Positions 37,979 to 50,864 of a DNA stretch of 64,000 nt are shown piece after piece. The stretch is from the NCBI GenBank assembly GCA_964020975.1, contig CAXHWN010002465.1, positions 1,481,501 to 1,545,500 of the forward strand. The letters are read 5' to 3'. The notes below the pieces were generated by a model. It was not told where the DNA came from and did no database searches. It worked only from the letters and a program-made list of their open reading frames with translations. Source of the DNA: Hermodice carunculata (Eukaryota; Annelida; Polychaeta; Eunicida; Amphinomidae). Within the stretch, counting starts at the first letter, position 1. Each line of letters starts with the position of its first letter. The position numbers and the translations under genes are program-made.

Positions 37979-39382
37979 CTATGCGTTGCATGATGGAAAA
38001 AAATATGTGCTGTTTTCCTGTGACAACTTCACCCAAAGCCGTTGGTTTCTCAATCGTTTGTCACACTTTCTGTGGAGCCATTTGCTACAACTGTCACAGC
38101 CTATCCACTGCAGTTTACCCACATATGTGCCTCCGCAAACAGAGCATATATTTTCATCATGCGTCTCCGTCTCTTCACGTGATTGATCAGTGGGATGTGT
38201 AACGTTAGCTGAGGATGATGGCTGGTCAGTTCTGTTGGTGTTACTTGGCATGGTCTCACATCCAGAAGTGCTTGGTCGGGGTTCTTTGGGATCACACGTT
38301 TCGTGTCTTTCCTGTGTTTCCATTTTTCGCTTCTTGCTGTCTAGGTTTATCTTTATTTGCGTTCGATGTGCTGTTTTTTTCTGAACTCCAAGGGAAGCGT
38401 TTAGTTTTTTGCAAAGTTCTTTAATTGATACTCGTATGTATTTGTTGACAACTAACTTAATAGCTTCAGGTGGGATGTCGTGCGGGGTGTGTTGTTGCAG
38501 GGTATGATCTTTTAAGACGGCTTCTCGAATATGAAGGAATAATGATTTTCTGTACTTGTGAAGATGATGTGCATTTAGAAAAGGGAAAATGGATCTGTCC
38601 AGTTCCAGGAAGTAAACATAGAGGTCATCGGTGACCGTTGTCAGATGTCCATATATGGACTCTCTGTTTTGTATTTCTTTCATACTGTCTGGGAACTTTG
38701 TTTCTCCTAAAGCTATGTAAGTGGAGTTGTATACGTGTCCCTTCAGATGAGTAACAACGGATTTAAAAGTCTTCGTTTCTTTGGTTTCTTCTTTGTGTAG
38801 TCTGTTGCATATTGTTCTTGTTGTATTATTTATTACTTTTCCCACACACATTCCTGCTACATATCTTATTTTCGCTTGCCCCCCTGGGGAAATGGATGGG
38901 TATTGCGAAGCTGCAACAGTAGCCTCTAAACAGACCGGTCCTGCATCTGCCTCCTTCTTGACGAACAAATCAAAAATGCCAAGGACGAACTGCATCATGA
39001 TTGTCAAGGCTGGCTGGGTCATGGAGCATATGTTGAAAAGGTCTTTTCCAGATTCCCCAAATTCAGGACTCCCTCCGTATTCAGTTATGAACAATTGGCA
39101 TACTTTATTCAGTTCCTGTGGTCTGCTGACGTTTTTACCCTGTGACAATATATGTAATTTGGTGACTTGATGATGAATCCATGTTTGTAGTCTGGTGCTG
39201 TGTAAATTGTCCAGCATTTTATTTATTTCTTTCGGTTGGTCTGTCACTGGTGAAGGGATCCTGGCTTTCAGTATAAGTTGCTCCTTGGGTATCGAAAATG
39301 ACGCACCCTGATCTGCCACCGTCTGCTCCTCCGCACCATTGTCATCATCTCTTCCCTCCAGCACCTCCTCCACCTCCTTCTT

Positions 39383-39462
<80 letters not shown>

Positions 39463-40450
39463 TGTGCTTTTGAGTCAAGCTGATGTCATGACTATCACCC
39501 CTGGGACAAGGTTCCTTGCAGCATGATGTATTACATGTCTCAGGTACTTCATCACATTCTTTTTTTATGTAGTACTGTGACACTTCTGGGGTGTGCGTAA
39601 TACATAAATTTGGTCTGAAGTTTTCCACTACAATGTCACTTTGATTCTTTACTCTCCCAAGGGCGACGGAAAGCTGACCAGGCTCAAATATATTAGCACA
39701 ATCTAGGATCACTTTAGACAGCGTCATACCTTGGCACTTGTGGATTGTCATGGCATAATTTAAGACAACAGGGATTTGCTTCCGCACCATAACATCCCTT
39801 TTCATTTTTGCATCATACATAAAAAACATGTGTGGTCCCAGGCTATGCATTTCTTGGAGGACAGGGAAATAAACCTCTATGGCCTTCTCTCCCACACTGC
39901 AAACCTTTCCTTCAAGACCATTAACGAGCTTCCTATTTATATTTACCACCAACATCACTGGGGCATTCACCTTTAAATGCAGGTACTGAGGTACTTTTAC
40001 TGACGGTCTCAAATATCTGGGAACATTTGTGCCCTCCTCAGAAATATACACTTTTCCAATACCCTCCTCTTTCGATAATCTGTTGGCATTGTATAGCTTT
40101 ACATCGTACGTTAATGGAAATATACGAATGGCTTCGTCCTCTTCTTCTTTAGAAAAATTGTTTTGTGACAATGCGTCAATAACATTTATTGATTCCTGTG
40201 ATAGGAAACCAGATGCTGCCTCATTGATTGCTTTTATAAATTTATCATCACTTTGTCGGTGTACCTCCTCAAGAAGCACTCTATGAGGAAAGACTTTGGC
40301 CCATATTTCGGACTGAAAACAGTAGAAACCCTGGTCTCCAGTAAACTTACTTTTCACGGGACGAAGCTGGTAGAAGTCACCTATGCCCACAACCTGGATG
40401 CCACCCATAGGCGCCAAACTATTTCTCACAAGCTGGCAAACAGTGTTAAC
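37979..40450 (-). CDS. PIF1-type helicase gene, last exon (core motifs III-VI, C-terminal region and PHD-like finger)
   Basis: Starting right after the acceptor TATTTCAG at 40451, 823 codons run to a stop. Helicase motif III is GDFYQLRPV. A SF1B-like segment RIFPLTYDVKLYNANRL follows, then motif V, MTIHKCQGMTLSKVILD, and motif VI, SVALGRVKNQSD. These define the PIF1/RecD-like family, which unwinds DNA 5' to 3' with ATP. After a run of about 26 Asp residues (39384-39462) comes a long region with AKIRYVAGMCVGKVI, of the kind found in other transposon proteins. The last 55 residues hold a PHD-like finger (CSVCGG, then CDSCSKWLHRKC), which in other proteins binds histone tails. Its last Cys pair is incomplete (YFFPSC instead of YxCPxC). 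No frameshift is present. Codons before 40450 in this frame are a GTAT microsatellite and not coding. Confidence 0.85.
39384..39462. repeat. (ATC)n triplet repeat inside the helicase coding exon
   Basis: About 26 ATC units on the plus strand encode a run of Asp on the minus strand. It lies between the helicase core and the C-terminal region. Triplet length keeps the frame. Confidence 0.95.
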
Positions 40451-40465
40451 CTGAAATAAAATAAA

Positions 40466-40467
<2 letters not shown>

Positions 40468-40498
<31 letters not shown>

Positions 40499-40850
40499 TG
40501 TATGTATGTATGTATGTATGTATGTATGTATGTATGTATGTATGTATGTATGTATGTATGTATACCTATGTACAATACATATGTAAATGCGAACGTACGT
40601 ACGTGTATGTATGTATGTATGTATGAATGTATGTATGTGAGTGTGTATGCATGTATGTATGTATGTATGTATGTATGTATACCTATGTACAATACATATG
40701 TAAATGCGAACGTACGTACGTGTATGTATGTATGTATGTATGTATGTATGTATGTATGAATGTATGTATGTGAGTGTGTATGTATGTATGCATGTATGTA
40801 TGTATGTATATATGTATGTATGTATGTATGTATGCACGTAATGCATTTAT
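40468..40850. repeat. (GTAT)n microsatellite with an embedded duplicated insert
   Basis: GTAT units fill most of the intron edge. A non-repeat insert of about 42 bp (ACCTATGTACAATACATATG, then GCGAACGTACGTACGTG) occurs twice, at 40562-40605 and 40680-40722. This shows a higher-order duplication within the tract. Confidence 0.9.
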
Positions 40851-40870
40851 GAACAATATAATGCTATATA

Positions 40871-41040
40871 TACAGTAAAACCTCCCTATGCCGACCACCT
40901 TTGAGACCGAAAAAATAGTTCGGTATGGTGAGGTCTTAGGTATAGGTAGGTTTGCTTACATTGCAAATATATAATTCGGACCCACAAATGGGGTTCAGTA
41001 TAGAGAGGTGTTCAGTATACGGAGGTGTACGGTTATACAG
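40871..41040. mobile_element. Short pogo/Tigger-like (Tc1-mariner) MITE
   Basis: The left tip CAGTAAAACCTCCCTATGCC follows a TA-rich target. The right side, read in reverse complement, contains a similar CACCTCCGTATACTGAACAC phrase. The pair CCTCCnTATnCnGAnCACCT is shared by both arms. The CAGTxxAACCTC tip is characteristic of pogo-group non-autonomous elements. It sits in the helicase intron. Confidence 0.5.
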
Positions 41041-41596
41041 CTTTTACCGTATATGTACATAAGTAGTACACGTATATGAGAATTGCAGCAACACATACCA
41101 GCAGTATTGAAATGCACATGTATGTAATCCAGAGGTGGTAGGTGGCGGACCTGTGAATTTTAATTACCACACACATCGATGCACAGTTACTAGAAGACGA
41201 AGAAGACGCATTGTCTACAAGTGGGACTGAGCCAGGAAACTTAAACCATATGACCGGAACCTGTTAATAATTGTTGATGCTACTGATGCTACATACTTAT
41301 AAATGCGAATAATTTAATTACAAACGACAGTTTGTTAGAATTAAAGCTAGTTAAAAGATTAAAAGTGTAAACATGAAATAGAGCAGGAACAACTATGAAT
41401 GTGTGTGTGTGTGTTACTACAACCCTTCAGGGAGACAATTGAAACCACAATCTCCTTTTAAGGGGAACTTTTTTATCGTTAACAGGATATAATTGATCGT
41501 TCAGGCCAGTTTTTATGCTGAGTAGGAAATTTCAACGTGGGAAATCCTTACTGACTATACATATAATTTATTCCCAAAATGAGTGATAAATATGCG

Positions 41597-41619
41597 CGCG
41601 CGCATGTGTGTATGTGTAT

Positions 41620-41690
<71 letters not shown>
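41597..41690. repeat. (GT)n microsatellite
   Basis: GC and GTAT units lead into about 65 bp of GT in the helicase intron. Confidence 0.95.
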
Positions 41691-41890
41691 GGTTCATCTT
41701 AGCGTTAGAGGTTATTTTGTTAATTTTTTGATGAACTCCTCAGAGGTAGAAAATATTTATATGAGTCATCGTCACAACCAAATGTTCTGTTGTGTAGCGC
41801 CTGTCAACAAGTCTCCTCCTTTGTGTTAAAGACAAAAGACATATTAAATATGCCAGCCTTTATATTAGTGGAAAAAAACAAAAAGCTCAC

Positions 41891-42044
41891 TTGATCCAGG
41901 ATATGCGCAGACAACATTGAAATTTCATCGATGATGAGGACGTCAGTATTCATTATGTCCAACCTTGGCGTAAATCTTGCCTCCTTCTGGACCATTTCCT
42001 CTAGTTCACCTGTGCTGTAGCGCCCGTCTTTAATGCCGGCCCAT
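41891..42044 (-). CDS. PIF1-type helicase gene, Walker B exon
   Basis: This 154-base exon lies between the acceptor GTGTGCAG and the donor CAA|GTGAGC. It encodes [18 protein letters not shown], then [30 protein letters not shown] is helicase motif II, the Walker B box that binds Mg-ATP. The first base completes an Arg codon with the upstream exon, and the last codon joins in phase 0 to VNTVCQLV of the last exon. The wrong-frame extension into the (TA)n repeat is not coding. Confidence 0.88.
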
Positions 42045-42057
42045 CTGCACACACGCA

Positions 42058-42390
<333 letters not shown>

Positions 42391-42916
42391 GAAAATATAT
42401 CAGTTTATCTTCTCTGCGTCTTACAATGCATGTAGTGTAATCAGTTGAGCAAAGTCGTGTATTTTAATTTTTTAATTTAAAGATGCATAAATATTTAGTT
42501 AAGAAATTTACCATTCTCCCAAATGACGAATAGAGAATATATGACAAAAGTAAAAAAAATTAATCAATTACTGTTTGTCTGACTGTCACTGTTTGCGCAG
42601 GTTACAGTTAAATTAAAAGCCCCCCCCCCCCCTATAATTCATCAAAGGCAGAGCCGAGACACACTAGCATATGCCACAAATGTGTTAACTAGGTCTTATG
42701 GAGCACGCCCCTTTGTTAACCTGCACTATAAGTAAGCCTAATCCAGCTTTTAGGGGAGAAATTATTGTGTACACATTTTAAAAAGGTTTACGTCAATGCG
42801 TCACAAAAAAACGATAACTATGAAAGTTAACAAACTGTAAGTGTGTCAACTGATACGTCACATAACTTACATGATTATTACTGTGAACGAGTATAAAGGA
42901 AACACACTGAAATTAC

Positions 42917-43050
42917 CTATGAATTGTAGTGCTGCTGAAATTGTACTGTTTTCCAGCGATTGCTGTTGAAGTTGTGATGTATACTCTTTTGCCCAAAGCC
43001 CGTAAACACCGCGAGACTTCTGTGGCCAGCAATGTTTTTCCTGTCCCCGC
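42917..43050 (-). CDS. PIF1-type helicase gene, Walker A exon
   Basis: Between the acceptor TGGACCACAG and the donor ATAG|GTAATT, 134 bases encode AGTGKTLLATEVSRCLRALG, then YITTSTAIAGKQY, then TTIHR. AGTGKT is helicase motif I, the ATP-binding P-loop. TSTAIAA-like and TIHRWAG are motif Ia and the following segment of PIF1 helicases. The exon joins exactly to the Walker B exon ([12 protein letters not shown]). The exon carrying the usual Q-motif region upstream of the P-loop was not found in 43.05-47.49 kb. Confidence 0.88.
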
Positions 43051-43839
43051 CTGTGGTCCAAACCATCAATATATTTGATAATGAATGATTCATATGTTTT
43101 ATAATGAAAGCAAAAACATATCATGTATCTATTGGGTTTGTATAAGTATGTATATTGTAATTTATGTGTATTTTATCTATTTCACCGTTTTATCAATATC
43201 ATCATCACCATAAAATATTATTTTATGAAATGTAAATATATATGAAAAACAAATACATTTTGATGTTGAAAGAAGAGGAAAGAATTTCAGGAAATTAAGT
43301 AAAACAAGGATTCCATGATTTTGGCAATGTATACTTACGCAACACATTTTTTAAAATTGTTTTTAATAACATGGAATCGCAATAACAACATCGTCTTTCA
43401 TATATTTTACTTGTATCCCATTACAATTGGACTAAACTGTACATGTATCACTGTAACTAAGCGGCCCACATTATTTAGGGGTGGGGTGGGAAATATATTG
43501 TTAGGGAGTATAGAATATTAGCATCTCCCAACAGAGGACTCGTATAAATGTTAATGGATTTGAAATTGTCCAAAAAGAGGAGCCACATACAATATTATTA
43601 AAAATACGTGATGCGCAATTGTCGTGTGTTAATTTTATTACTTATAAAGCAGAATCGTCAGACAACTTGCAAGGCAACATTTATTATGTGAAATCTTTTG
43701 TTATTAGGCTAATTCGACTTCATTGCTGTACAGATGCTGCAAAATCCCCCATCTTGCATGAATTGCCATGCTTTGTTTTCCATTTTCACAAACTATCTAT
43801 TATATCGGTTTTGTTGTTCTATCTGTATATTTAAAGTGT

Positions 43840-43840
<1 letters not shown>
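43051..43840. other. Intron side of the helicase gene; weak plus-strand open segment
   Basis: A plus-strand stretch of about 100 codons without a stop (43536-43834; VNGFEIVQKEEPHTI, then KAESSDNLQGNIYYVK) follows an acceptor-like CCCAACAG. It looks mildly protein-like, but it is on the strand opposite to the helicase and matches no family, so it is not called as a gene. It may be a remnant of another insertion. Confidence 0.25.
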
Positions 43841-45055
<1,215 letters not shown>

Positions 45056-45870
45056 TTTTCTTTTGCGAGAAGGGAAAGGTGTTTCATGATTGTGGGAAAG
45101 TTGTATAATGTTGATGTGAAATGATTATTTTCCATGATTGACAAAGTTGTAATAATGCATAGAATGACTCAAAATGCTCCAAATAAAGATGTAAATGTAA
45201 AAAAGTTTAGGGGAACATGGCCCGAAAATACCTTATATGTAAGTCTTGGCCCTTTTGCGCAGACTCACTATATGGCCATTTTCCAATTATCAAGAGATCG
45301 CATTTGCCTGGTGTGCAAACCCTACTTGTTGCTTCGTATGCTTGTATATGATGGACAAAAAAGTCACAGATAGTTGGTGTATTATTTGTTGCAACAGAAA
45401 CACTTATCCCATACTGGTTTTATGGATCATAGACGTGTGCATTTTTTATAACTGGTAGCATCCAGTTAAAAAAATATGTCATCAGGGAGCACGCATGGGC
45501 ATCGTGTATATTAAAGAATGAAGATAAGTTCATCACGGGACGTGCACGCACAATATTACAGTTGTATTAAATATTGTGTGGGGGTGGGGGGTGGTTAGGC
45601 CATGCGCCCCCATGAAAAATTTAAAAAGAACTCCCAATTAGTGTTTTTATACATATAAATGTGCCTTTACATTTATGATCATATATAGGGTTAAACAGAG
45701 TAAAGTGAAGCAGTTTGTTTTCAAACACACTGGACACGCAACAGGAAATGGAAGGGATGATGGTTGGAACATACTATTACAGCAACCACTTATAAGTTAA
45801 AAACACCCAGAGTTTTGCATCATGCAGCCTGTAAATGAGCAATTTTTTTTACATTTTTTAATGCTTGGAC
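45056..45870. other. No supported gene
   Basis: AT-rich presumed intron of the helicase gene, with no clear exon on either strand. Confidence 0.35.
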
Positions 45871-45871
45871 G

Positions 45872-46006
45872 ATGGCTTCATTTGTTTACACGGTTTATGT
45901 AAAGCAAACTTTCACTCGTACTTTTTATAGAAAATCAGGCAGAAATCGTCTTGTATATGACGATGGAATTTACTGTATAAGAATGCTCCACTGTAAAGCA
46001 GGAAAT
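45872..46006 (+). CDS. Candidate first exon, plus strand, unrecognised
   Basis: An ATG opens 45 codons (MASFVYTVYVKQTFTRTFY, then NRLVYDDGIYCIRML) to a donor-like AAT|GTATGTAAC, in phase 0. The residue content is protein-like. It lies on the strand opposite to the helicase within the element. No next exon was found and no family is recognised. Confidence 0.28.
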
Positions 46007-46679
46007 GTATGTAACCATGTATCAAATTTAAAAAAAAACGATTTCATACAGTTGCATAATATTAAATTTTAAGGGGCTTCACAATGCAATCTGATGTCAC
46101 ATAGTATTATACGTTAGGAAGAACTGCATTTTATGGGCTAATATTTTGACATATTCTAGTGCACAGCTTTTTGCTGGCAAAATGCACGGCCAGTTTCGTA
46201 TAGGTTTATTTTAACGTATGAGGAATCAGGAAGATCTGAATAACTTCATTTATGTGTAGGCATATATATATCTTCAAATATTCAAGTAAATGTATATTTT
46301 TGTGGTCTGGTGGTTTGTACGTTGGGCATGTATGTAAGCATGGGTCCACAAGGTACAACAGCTTTAATGCAATATTTATCGATGTAAATATGGAAGAACG
46401 ATATTAAATATTAATGTTTTGCTTCGATTAATATTTAACTTAATAATCAGCTTTACTGTCCATGTCTTCTAAGGACCCACAGTGCAATGAAGACAGGTGC
46501 GAACAAGGGGGCATGTAATAATGCTATGTTTGTAAGGGTTTCATTCAAATATTTTGTGAAAGGAGAATAAACGGCTCAAGTTAACCATCTATGAAATTAC
46601 TGGTTACTGTCGATTGCAAGGTATGATCATGAATATGTGAAATACTATCCTTGCTGTTTTCAACAATTTGAGGATGTGA

Positions 46680-46680
<1 letters not shown>

Positions 46681-46775
<95 letters not shown>
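46681..46775. repeat. (TAA)n microsatellite, with (TC)n at 46818-46883
   Basis: About 95 bp of TAA units, then about 65 bp of TC units and a G-run (46883-46892). The poly-Tyr and Arg-Glu frames over these are artefacts. Confidence 0.95.
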
Positions 46776-46776
<1 letters not shown>

Positions 46777-46815
46777 TTGTTTTTGATTTGTTAGTGTCTG
46801 TTGTTTTCTGTGCTC

Positions 46816-46880
<65 letters not shown>

Positions 46881-46892
46881 TTGGGGGGGGGG

Positions 46893-47487
46893 GAGGGTGT
46901 GGTGAACAAATCACGAAGACCTGTGTGGGGGTGGCGGGTCACATTCAAATATATATGGTTTGTTTATTTTTGTCTTTGAAGGGGCAGTGCTGTCCATCTG
47001 AACATCTCTGTAGCAAATTTCTTTACTTGTACCATTTTGTTCCACTTCTTTACATAAGAAAGACTTAATTTTTTTTGAAAACCTGTAGCAATTTTGAAGG
47101 GCTATGTAGCAAAATTTTGTTACAATGCAAGGGGTGGACAGCCCTGAGGGGCAGAAGTGCTGATGACACCTTATATTATATATCTCTGCTTTCCTAAATA
47201 ATTGGAGCACCCTTATGTTAAAAAGGAAGAAAGAAAAAAAAGAACTCAATGTGTAAAAATTTTAAATCCATGGACTTAGAATATTTAAAATGTGCGTACA
47301 GGGACATCTTAGTCAGTGTCATTTCTTCTCACAATTATGGTAATAGGCATCATTACATGGTACACATTATCACATTTGTAACTTGTACACTGGTACACAT
47401 TTTATGATGTATGGCTAATGTTGGCGTTGGCCTTTGTAATGTTTACAATCAATGGTGTTTCAGTTTGTACAAAGTGTGAATACTGAC
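46893..47487. other. Presumed helicase intron 2, no exon identified
   Basis: A minus-strand frame at 46911-47249 is open for 112 codons but has no domain and no good splice borders. The region after the exon 2 donor must contain the rest of intron 2. Confidence 0.3.
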
Positions 47488-47817
47488 CTGTCCATTTATG
47501 ACGATGTTGTGCCCACTTAAGATAATGTCCATACAGCGTTGCTGCAATAAATTCAACATTTCTCTTTTGTATTGGTTTCTTTCCAGAAAGAATCAACTGA
47601 AATTTGTTGAAGTGACCCTTCGCTGTCAGCGTAACGTGGCAGAATAGCGGGTAAGACGGCGTGTATCTCGTTGCAGCGGGTTTCACATTTTCACCCAATA
47701 CATGACTGTAATCGGAAGTGCCGCCCGTCGAGGAGGTTGAAGGAAATCGTATTTTTGGTTTTCGGAATGCAGTTACGTGTGTAAAACAGGAGGTAGGAAG
47801 CTGCAAGTTAGGAGTAT
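47488..47817 (-). CDS. Helicase gene, exon 2 (start shared with transposase gene)
   Basis: The 330-base exon runs from the acceptor TTCTCTTAG to a good donor ACAG|GTCAGT and ends in phase 1. The first 184 bases are in the 376-bp inverted repeat and encode the same 61 residues as transposase exon 2 (TPNLQLPT through FCHV). The rest is specific: TLTAKGHFNKFQLILSGKK, then KRNVEFIAATLYGHYLKW, then HKWTG. A decayed relative is in the left arm at 30.8-31.1 kb, which supports real coding status of the specific part. The domain is not recognised. Its assignment to the helicase gene rests on strand and position only, because the linking exons are missing. Confidence 0.55.
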
Positions 47818-48009
47818 CTAAGAGAATAAGTAACAAGGAACACAGAGACGTATGGTATGCCACATTATATGGGATATTTGGACTTTATTAGGCACCTTTC
47901 AACAGACGAGTACAGATTCGGAAAGCCAGGGTCGCCATAGTTGTGTCCCTTGTCATTTATCTATAGGGGCCAGAGTGAAGGCCGAACACAATTTTACAGT
48001 CTCCCTGTG
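47634..48009 (-). repeat. 376-bp subterminal inverted repeat, right copy
   Basis: Exact reverse complement of 31295-31670. It is separated from the terminal repeat by four bases (48010-48013), so the right end is a nearly continuous 428-bp inverted repeat. Confidence 0.95.
47896..47956 (-). CDS. Helicase gene, exon 1 (identical to transposase exon 1)
   Basis: This is the mirror image of 31348-31408. It encodes the same 20 codons (MTRDTTMATLAFRICTRLLK) plus one base before the AAAG|GTGCCT donor. If both genes use it, their transcripts share leader, start codon and N-terminus. Confidence 0.5.
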
Positions 48010-48013
48010 TGAT

Positions 48014-48061
48014 AACCCCACAGCGTTGACGGCCACTCGCAAATGTTCATTTTCGCCTGTG
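48014..48061 (-). repeat. Right terminal inverted repeat
   Basis: Forty-eight bases identical to the reverse complement of the left tip. The following 8 bases (48062-48069, CTCACAAC) are the right candidate target duplication. Confidence 0.9.
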
Positions 48062-50700
48062 CTCACAACACGAGGCGAAAATCTGTTCCGTGCATCAGAA
48101 AGCACGAAGATAGATAAATTCTAAGCGACCCGGGCGATCGGGAGAGTACTACGGTAAGCAATGGTCAGAGAGTCCTTACACGGTAATTTACATCAAGAGT
48201 GTAACACATTTTATCCATGGTGGGATGCAACATTGCAATGACAATGTACTGCGATTGCGTTTATGTCGCGTTATCTTCATTCTGCAAAATGGCTTGCGGG
48301 TTGGCCCTTCTTTGGCAAGGATTTCCGGTTGATATAAATACATAGATTCATGTGAAATAATAAATGTTGAACTTCCCTTCTATGACTACAAAATGTAATT
48401 GCAGTTTGACTTATTGTGGTGCTGTGTGTTAGAACTTTGAGATGCGTTTCATGATTTCATGTAGTGTTGTAGATAAAGACCGTTCAATAACTCAATGTGG
48501 GTCTGTCAACTAGTACACAAATGTGTGTCAACGGAATTGGAATTACCAAATGTTTGATACTGAAGTGCATACCATGTGTGGCACTTCTCATAACGTGTGG
48601 CTGTAGGTTAGGACTTGTAGGTGTGATTTTGGTTCTAATCCTGTAGTGTGGTCTCCTTTCAATGCTGAAACCGCCCAGACCTTTTAGCTTTGTGTGTGTG
48701 TGTGTGTGTGTGTGTGTACCCAATAGAGCTATCACAGAGTAGTACTATGGACGGTATACCTTAGTATGTGCAGTTGGGTATTTCAGTGCAGGTAATAATG
48801 CGACTGTTTTACTGTGTATCACTGACCTGACATGTAGGTCTGAACTGACCTGTGTATATGGATGTGAATAAAATTATCTATCTATTTATCTATAATGTTG
48901 TCTGGTTCCCAGTTTAATGAAAACATGGGCATAAAGCTGCTGGGCCGGAAACCAACATAACAATGCCAGGCTGTATAAAAATAGACAGTACTTGGCCACT
49001 GGAATGAATTGAGAGGTTGGTTGTTCTACTTCAAATCAACATTTTCATATAAGCCAAAGGAAGCATGTAAAGCTCATGCAACAATTGAATCGAGTAAAAT
49101 AAATGCATATGCGATGAAGGACTAGTCTTAAAAGCATTGGGGAATTCATGTCATCGATAGTGGTTCTGCTGATTGAAAATCCCAATAATTCTTTTTTTAG
49201 TATTTCGATTCATTTTTACAGTATATTCCACCCATAGACATTTTGCCATCTAGGTCAGAAGCAGTCACTATATGTCGACGTGCAAGGCACGTCAAGAGCT
49301 AGAGATACCTTAAACGCAAAGCTACTAACGGTCTGCCAGGAAAAATGCTGCCATTTGCCCAAATTAGGTCATAGTGGCACCAAAATCTAATTAGCTCATC
49401 TTGGTATGCTGGATAGGCATACTGCCAAATTTGAGCAAAACATTGGAGCATTCTGGAGATATTGCGGTAACGAGCCCTAGCGAGCATGTAATTAGGGTGC
49501 CATTTGCTCACATTAGGTCATGGTGACATCAATATCTAATCATTCATCTTGCCACGTAAGATAAGCATACTGCCAAATTTGAGCAAAATACATGGACGCA
49601 TTCTGTAGATCTATACCACGGTAAGGAGAATGTGCAAATCCGGACGGACAGACAACCCGAAAACAGAAAGGGTCCCCCATGGGTCGGACCCTTAAAAAGG
49701 AGGAAACATTAAAACATACTTGCATCACATTCGTATGGTCACTGGTCTCTTGCAAGATACAGCAAAAATATTGAAATGTCGCAATTATAGCATACATTGA
49801 TATAGACTGAAAATACTTTTCGCTAATAGAGGGTGAAAGCGTACAACGTGATGTGTACAGACCATTCACATCTACCGGCACACCAATAAAAAGTAATACT
49901 GAGAAATACACGATTTGTGACTGTAGATGGCACCACAGAGTATTTTGGGTTGAGTTACGTGGGCTCTCACATTTTGCAGTTTTTTAATCAATATTTATCA
50001 CTATTTTAATTTTTCAAAGTCGTCAAAATTGATAAATTAAGTGTCACCTGCCACGGGATATGGGGTTTGGGGCAATGAGCCCCCAGCAGGGCGAAGAGGC
50101 GGGGCAAAGCCGTGCATTATATATGCCACAAAGTAACACCAGCAGTAATGGATTATCGCCACCTCAAGCCGATAACACAATTAAAAACATGGATTTCACA
50201 AATATTTTAGGGCAATCAAAAAGATCCCATTTTACACAACTTAGGCAAAACAATTTCAGTTGGGCCTACTATTTTCTGTCTTGTCCAGATTCCTGAGAAA
50301 AACAATTTTTCTTGATCGTCCAGTTTGAATAACCGCATGATTTGTTTGGCTATGAGCACTGAAACAGGAGCATACCCAGCCCTCAACTTAAAGTTAGAGG
50401 GAGAGTTCTGCATGGAACGCAATATGTAGGTAATCAGTTTTTCAACTTCCAAGACTGATGCATGAAAATGAAAGGTTAAAGATACCGTACTAATCAAAAT
50501 GTGGAAGTACTCATTCACAACACCAACAGATTTCTGCAAACTGCAGCTGCCTATAAATATATGTATCTATCGATATTATAATCAAGTTTGGTGTGCATTG
50601 TTTTTTGCTCCAACTTCATTTTCCTACGGGAAGGGTGTGTGAGAGAATAAACAATAACTAAAAACCAAATATTTGCTTAACAGCAAACCCCTGTATGGAT
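48062..50700 (+). repeat. Local duplication unit, parts B-C-D, copy 1 (right flank of the P-like element)
   Basis: This aligns with 55542-57930 in the same order. B is ACGAGGCGAAAATCTG through CCTTTTA.CTTTGTG (48070-48690). C is AAAGCTCATGCAACAATTGA through GGGGAATTCATGTCATCGA (49071-49190). D runs from about 49350 to 50700. This copy has extra sequence at 48720-49070 and a (GT)n tract at 48694-48717. Inside D a segment of about 150 bp with GCATACTGCCAAATTTGAGC is duplicated (49420 and 49566). Confidence 0.8.
50216..50560 (-). CDS. Open frame conserved in both D copies (copy 1), unrecognised
   Basis: The minus strand is open for over 105 codons, from an acceptor-like TTTATAG near 50560 to a stop. 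It reads LQKSVGVVNEYFHILIST, then HASVLEVEKLITYILRS, then QIMRLFKLDDQEKLFF, then LPKLCKMGSF. The copy at 57444-57788 keeps the whole frame with about one residue in ten changed. Conservation of an open frame in two diverged copies suggests a real terminal exon, but the family is unknown to me and near-identity of DNA could explain it too. Confidence 0.4.
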   Translation of the reverse strand: MFIGSCSLQKSVGVVNEYFHILISTVSLTFHFHASVLEVEKLITYILRSMQNSPSNFKLRAGYAPVSVLIAKQIMRLFKLDDQEKLFFSGIWTRQKIVGPTEIVLPKLCKMGSF

Positions 50701-50864
50701 GTTTTGCATAATATGTATATATCTCTATTTTGTAATGTAAGTACATTTGTAATTTTAAAATGTTCCTAGTTTGTTCGGTAATCCGAACTGGCATTTATAA
50801 TAGAGCAATGTTGTGGTACTCAACATTGAAATTTTGTTTATTGGCCTAATTGGCTTATACAGAT

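Noticed and set aside
40451-40846. The 132-codon Tyr-Ile-His-Thr extension before the helicase exon
   Set aside because: It is GTAT microsatellite read on the minus strand. The acceptor at 40451 and the phase-0 join with the Walker B exon show that coding starts at 40450.
47852-48124. Plus-strand frame over the right inverted repeat
   Set aside because: It is antisense to helicase exons 1 and 2 and extends through the element end into host sequence.
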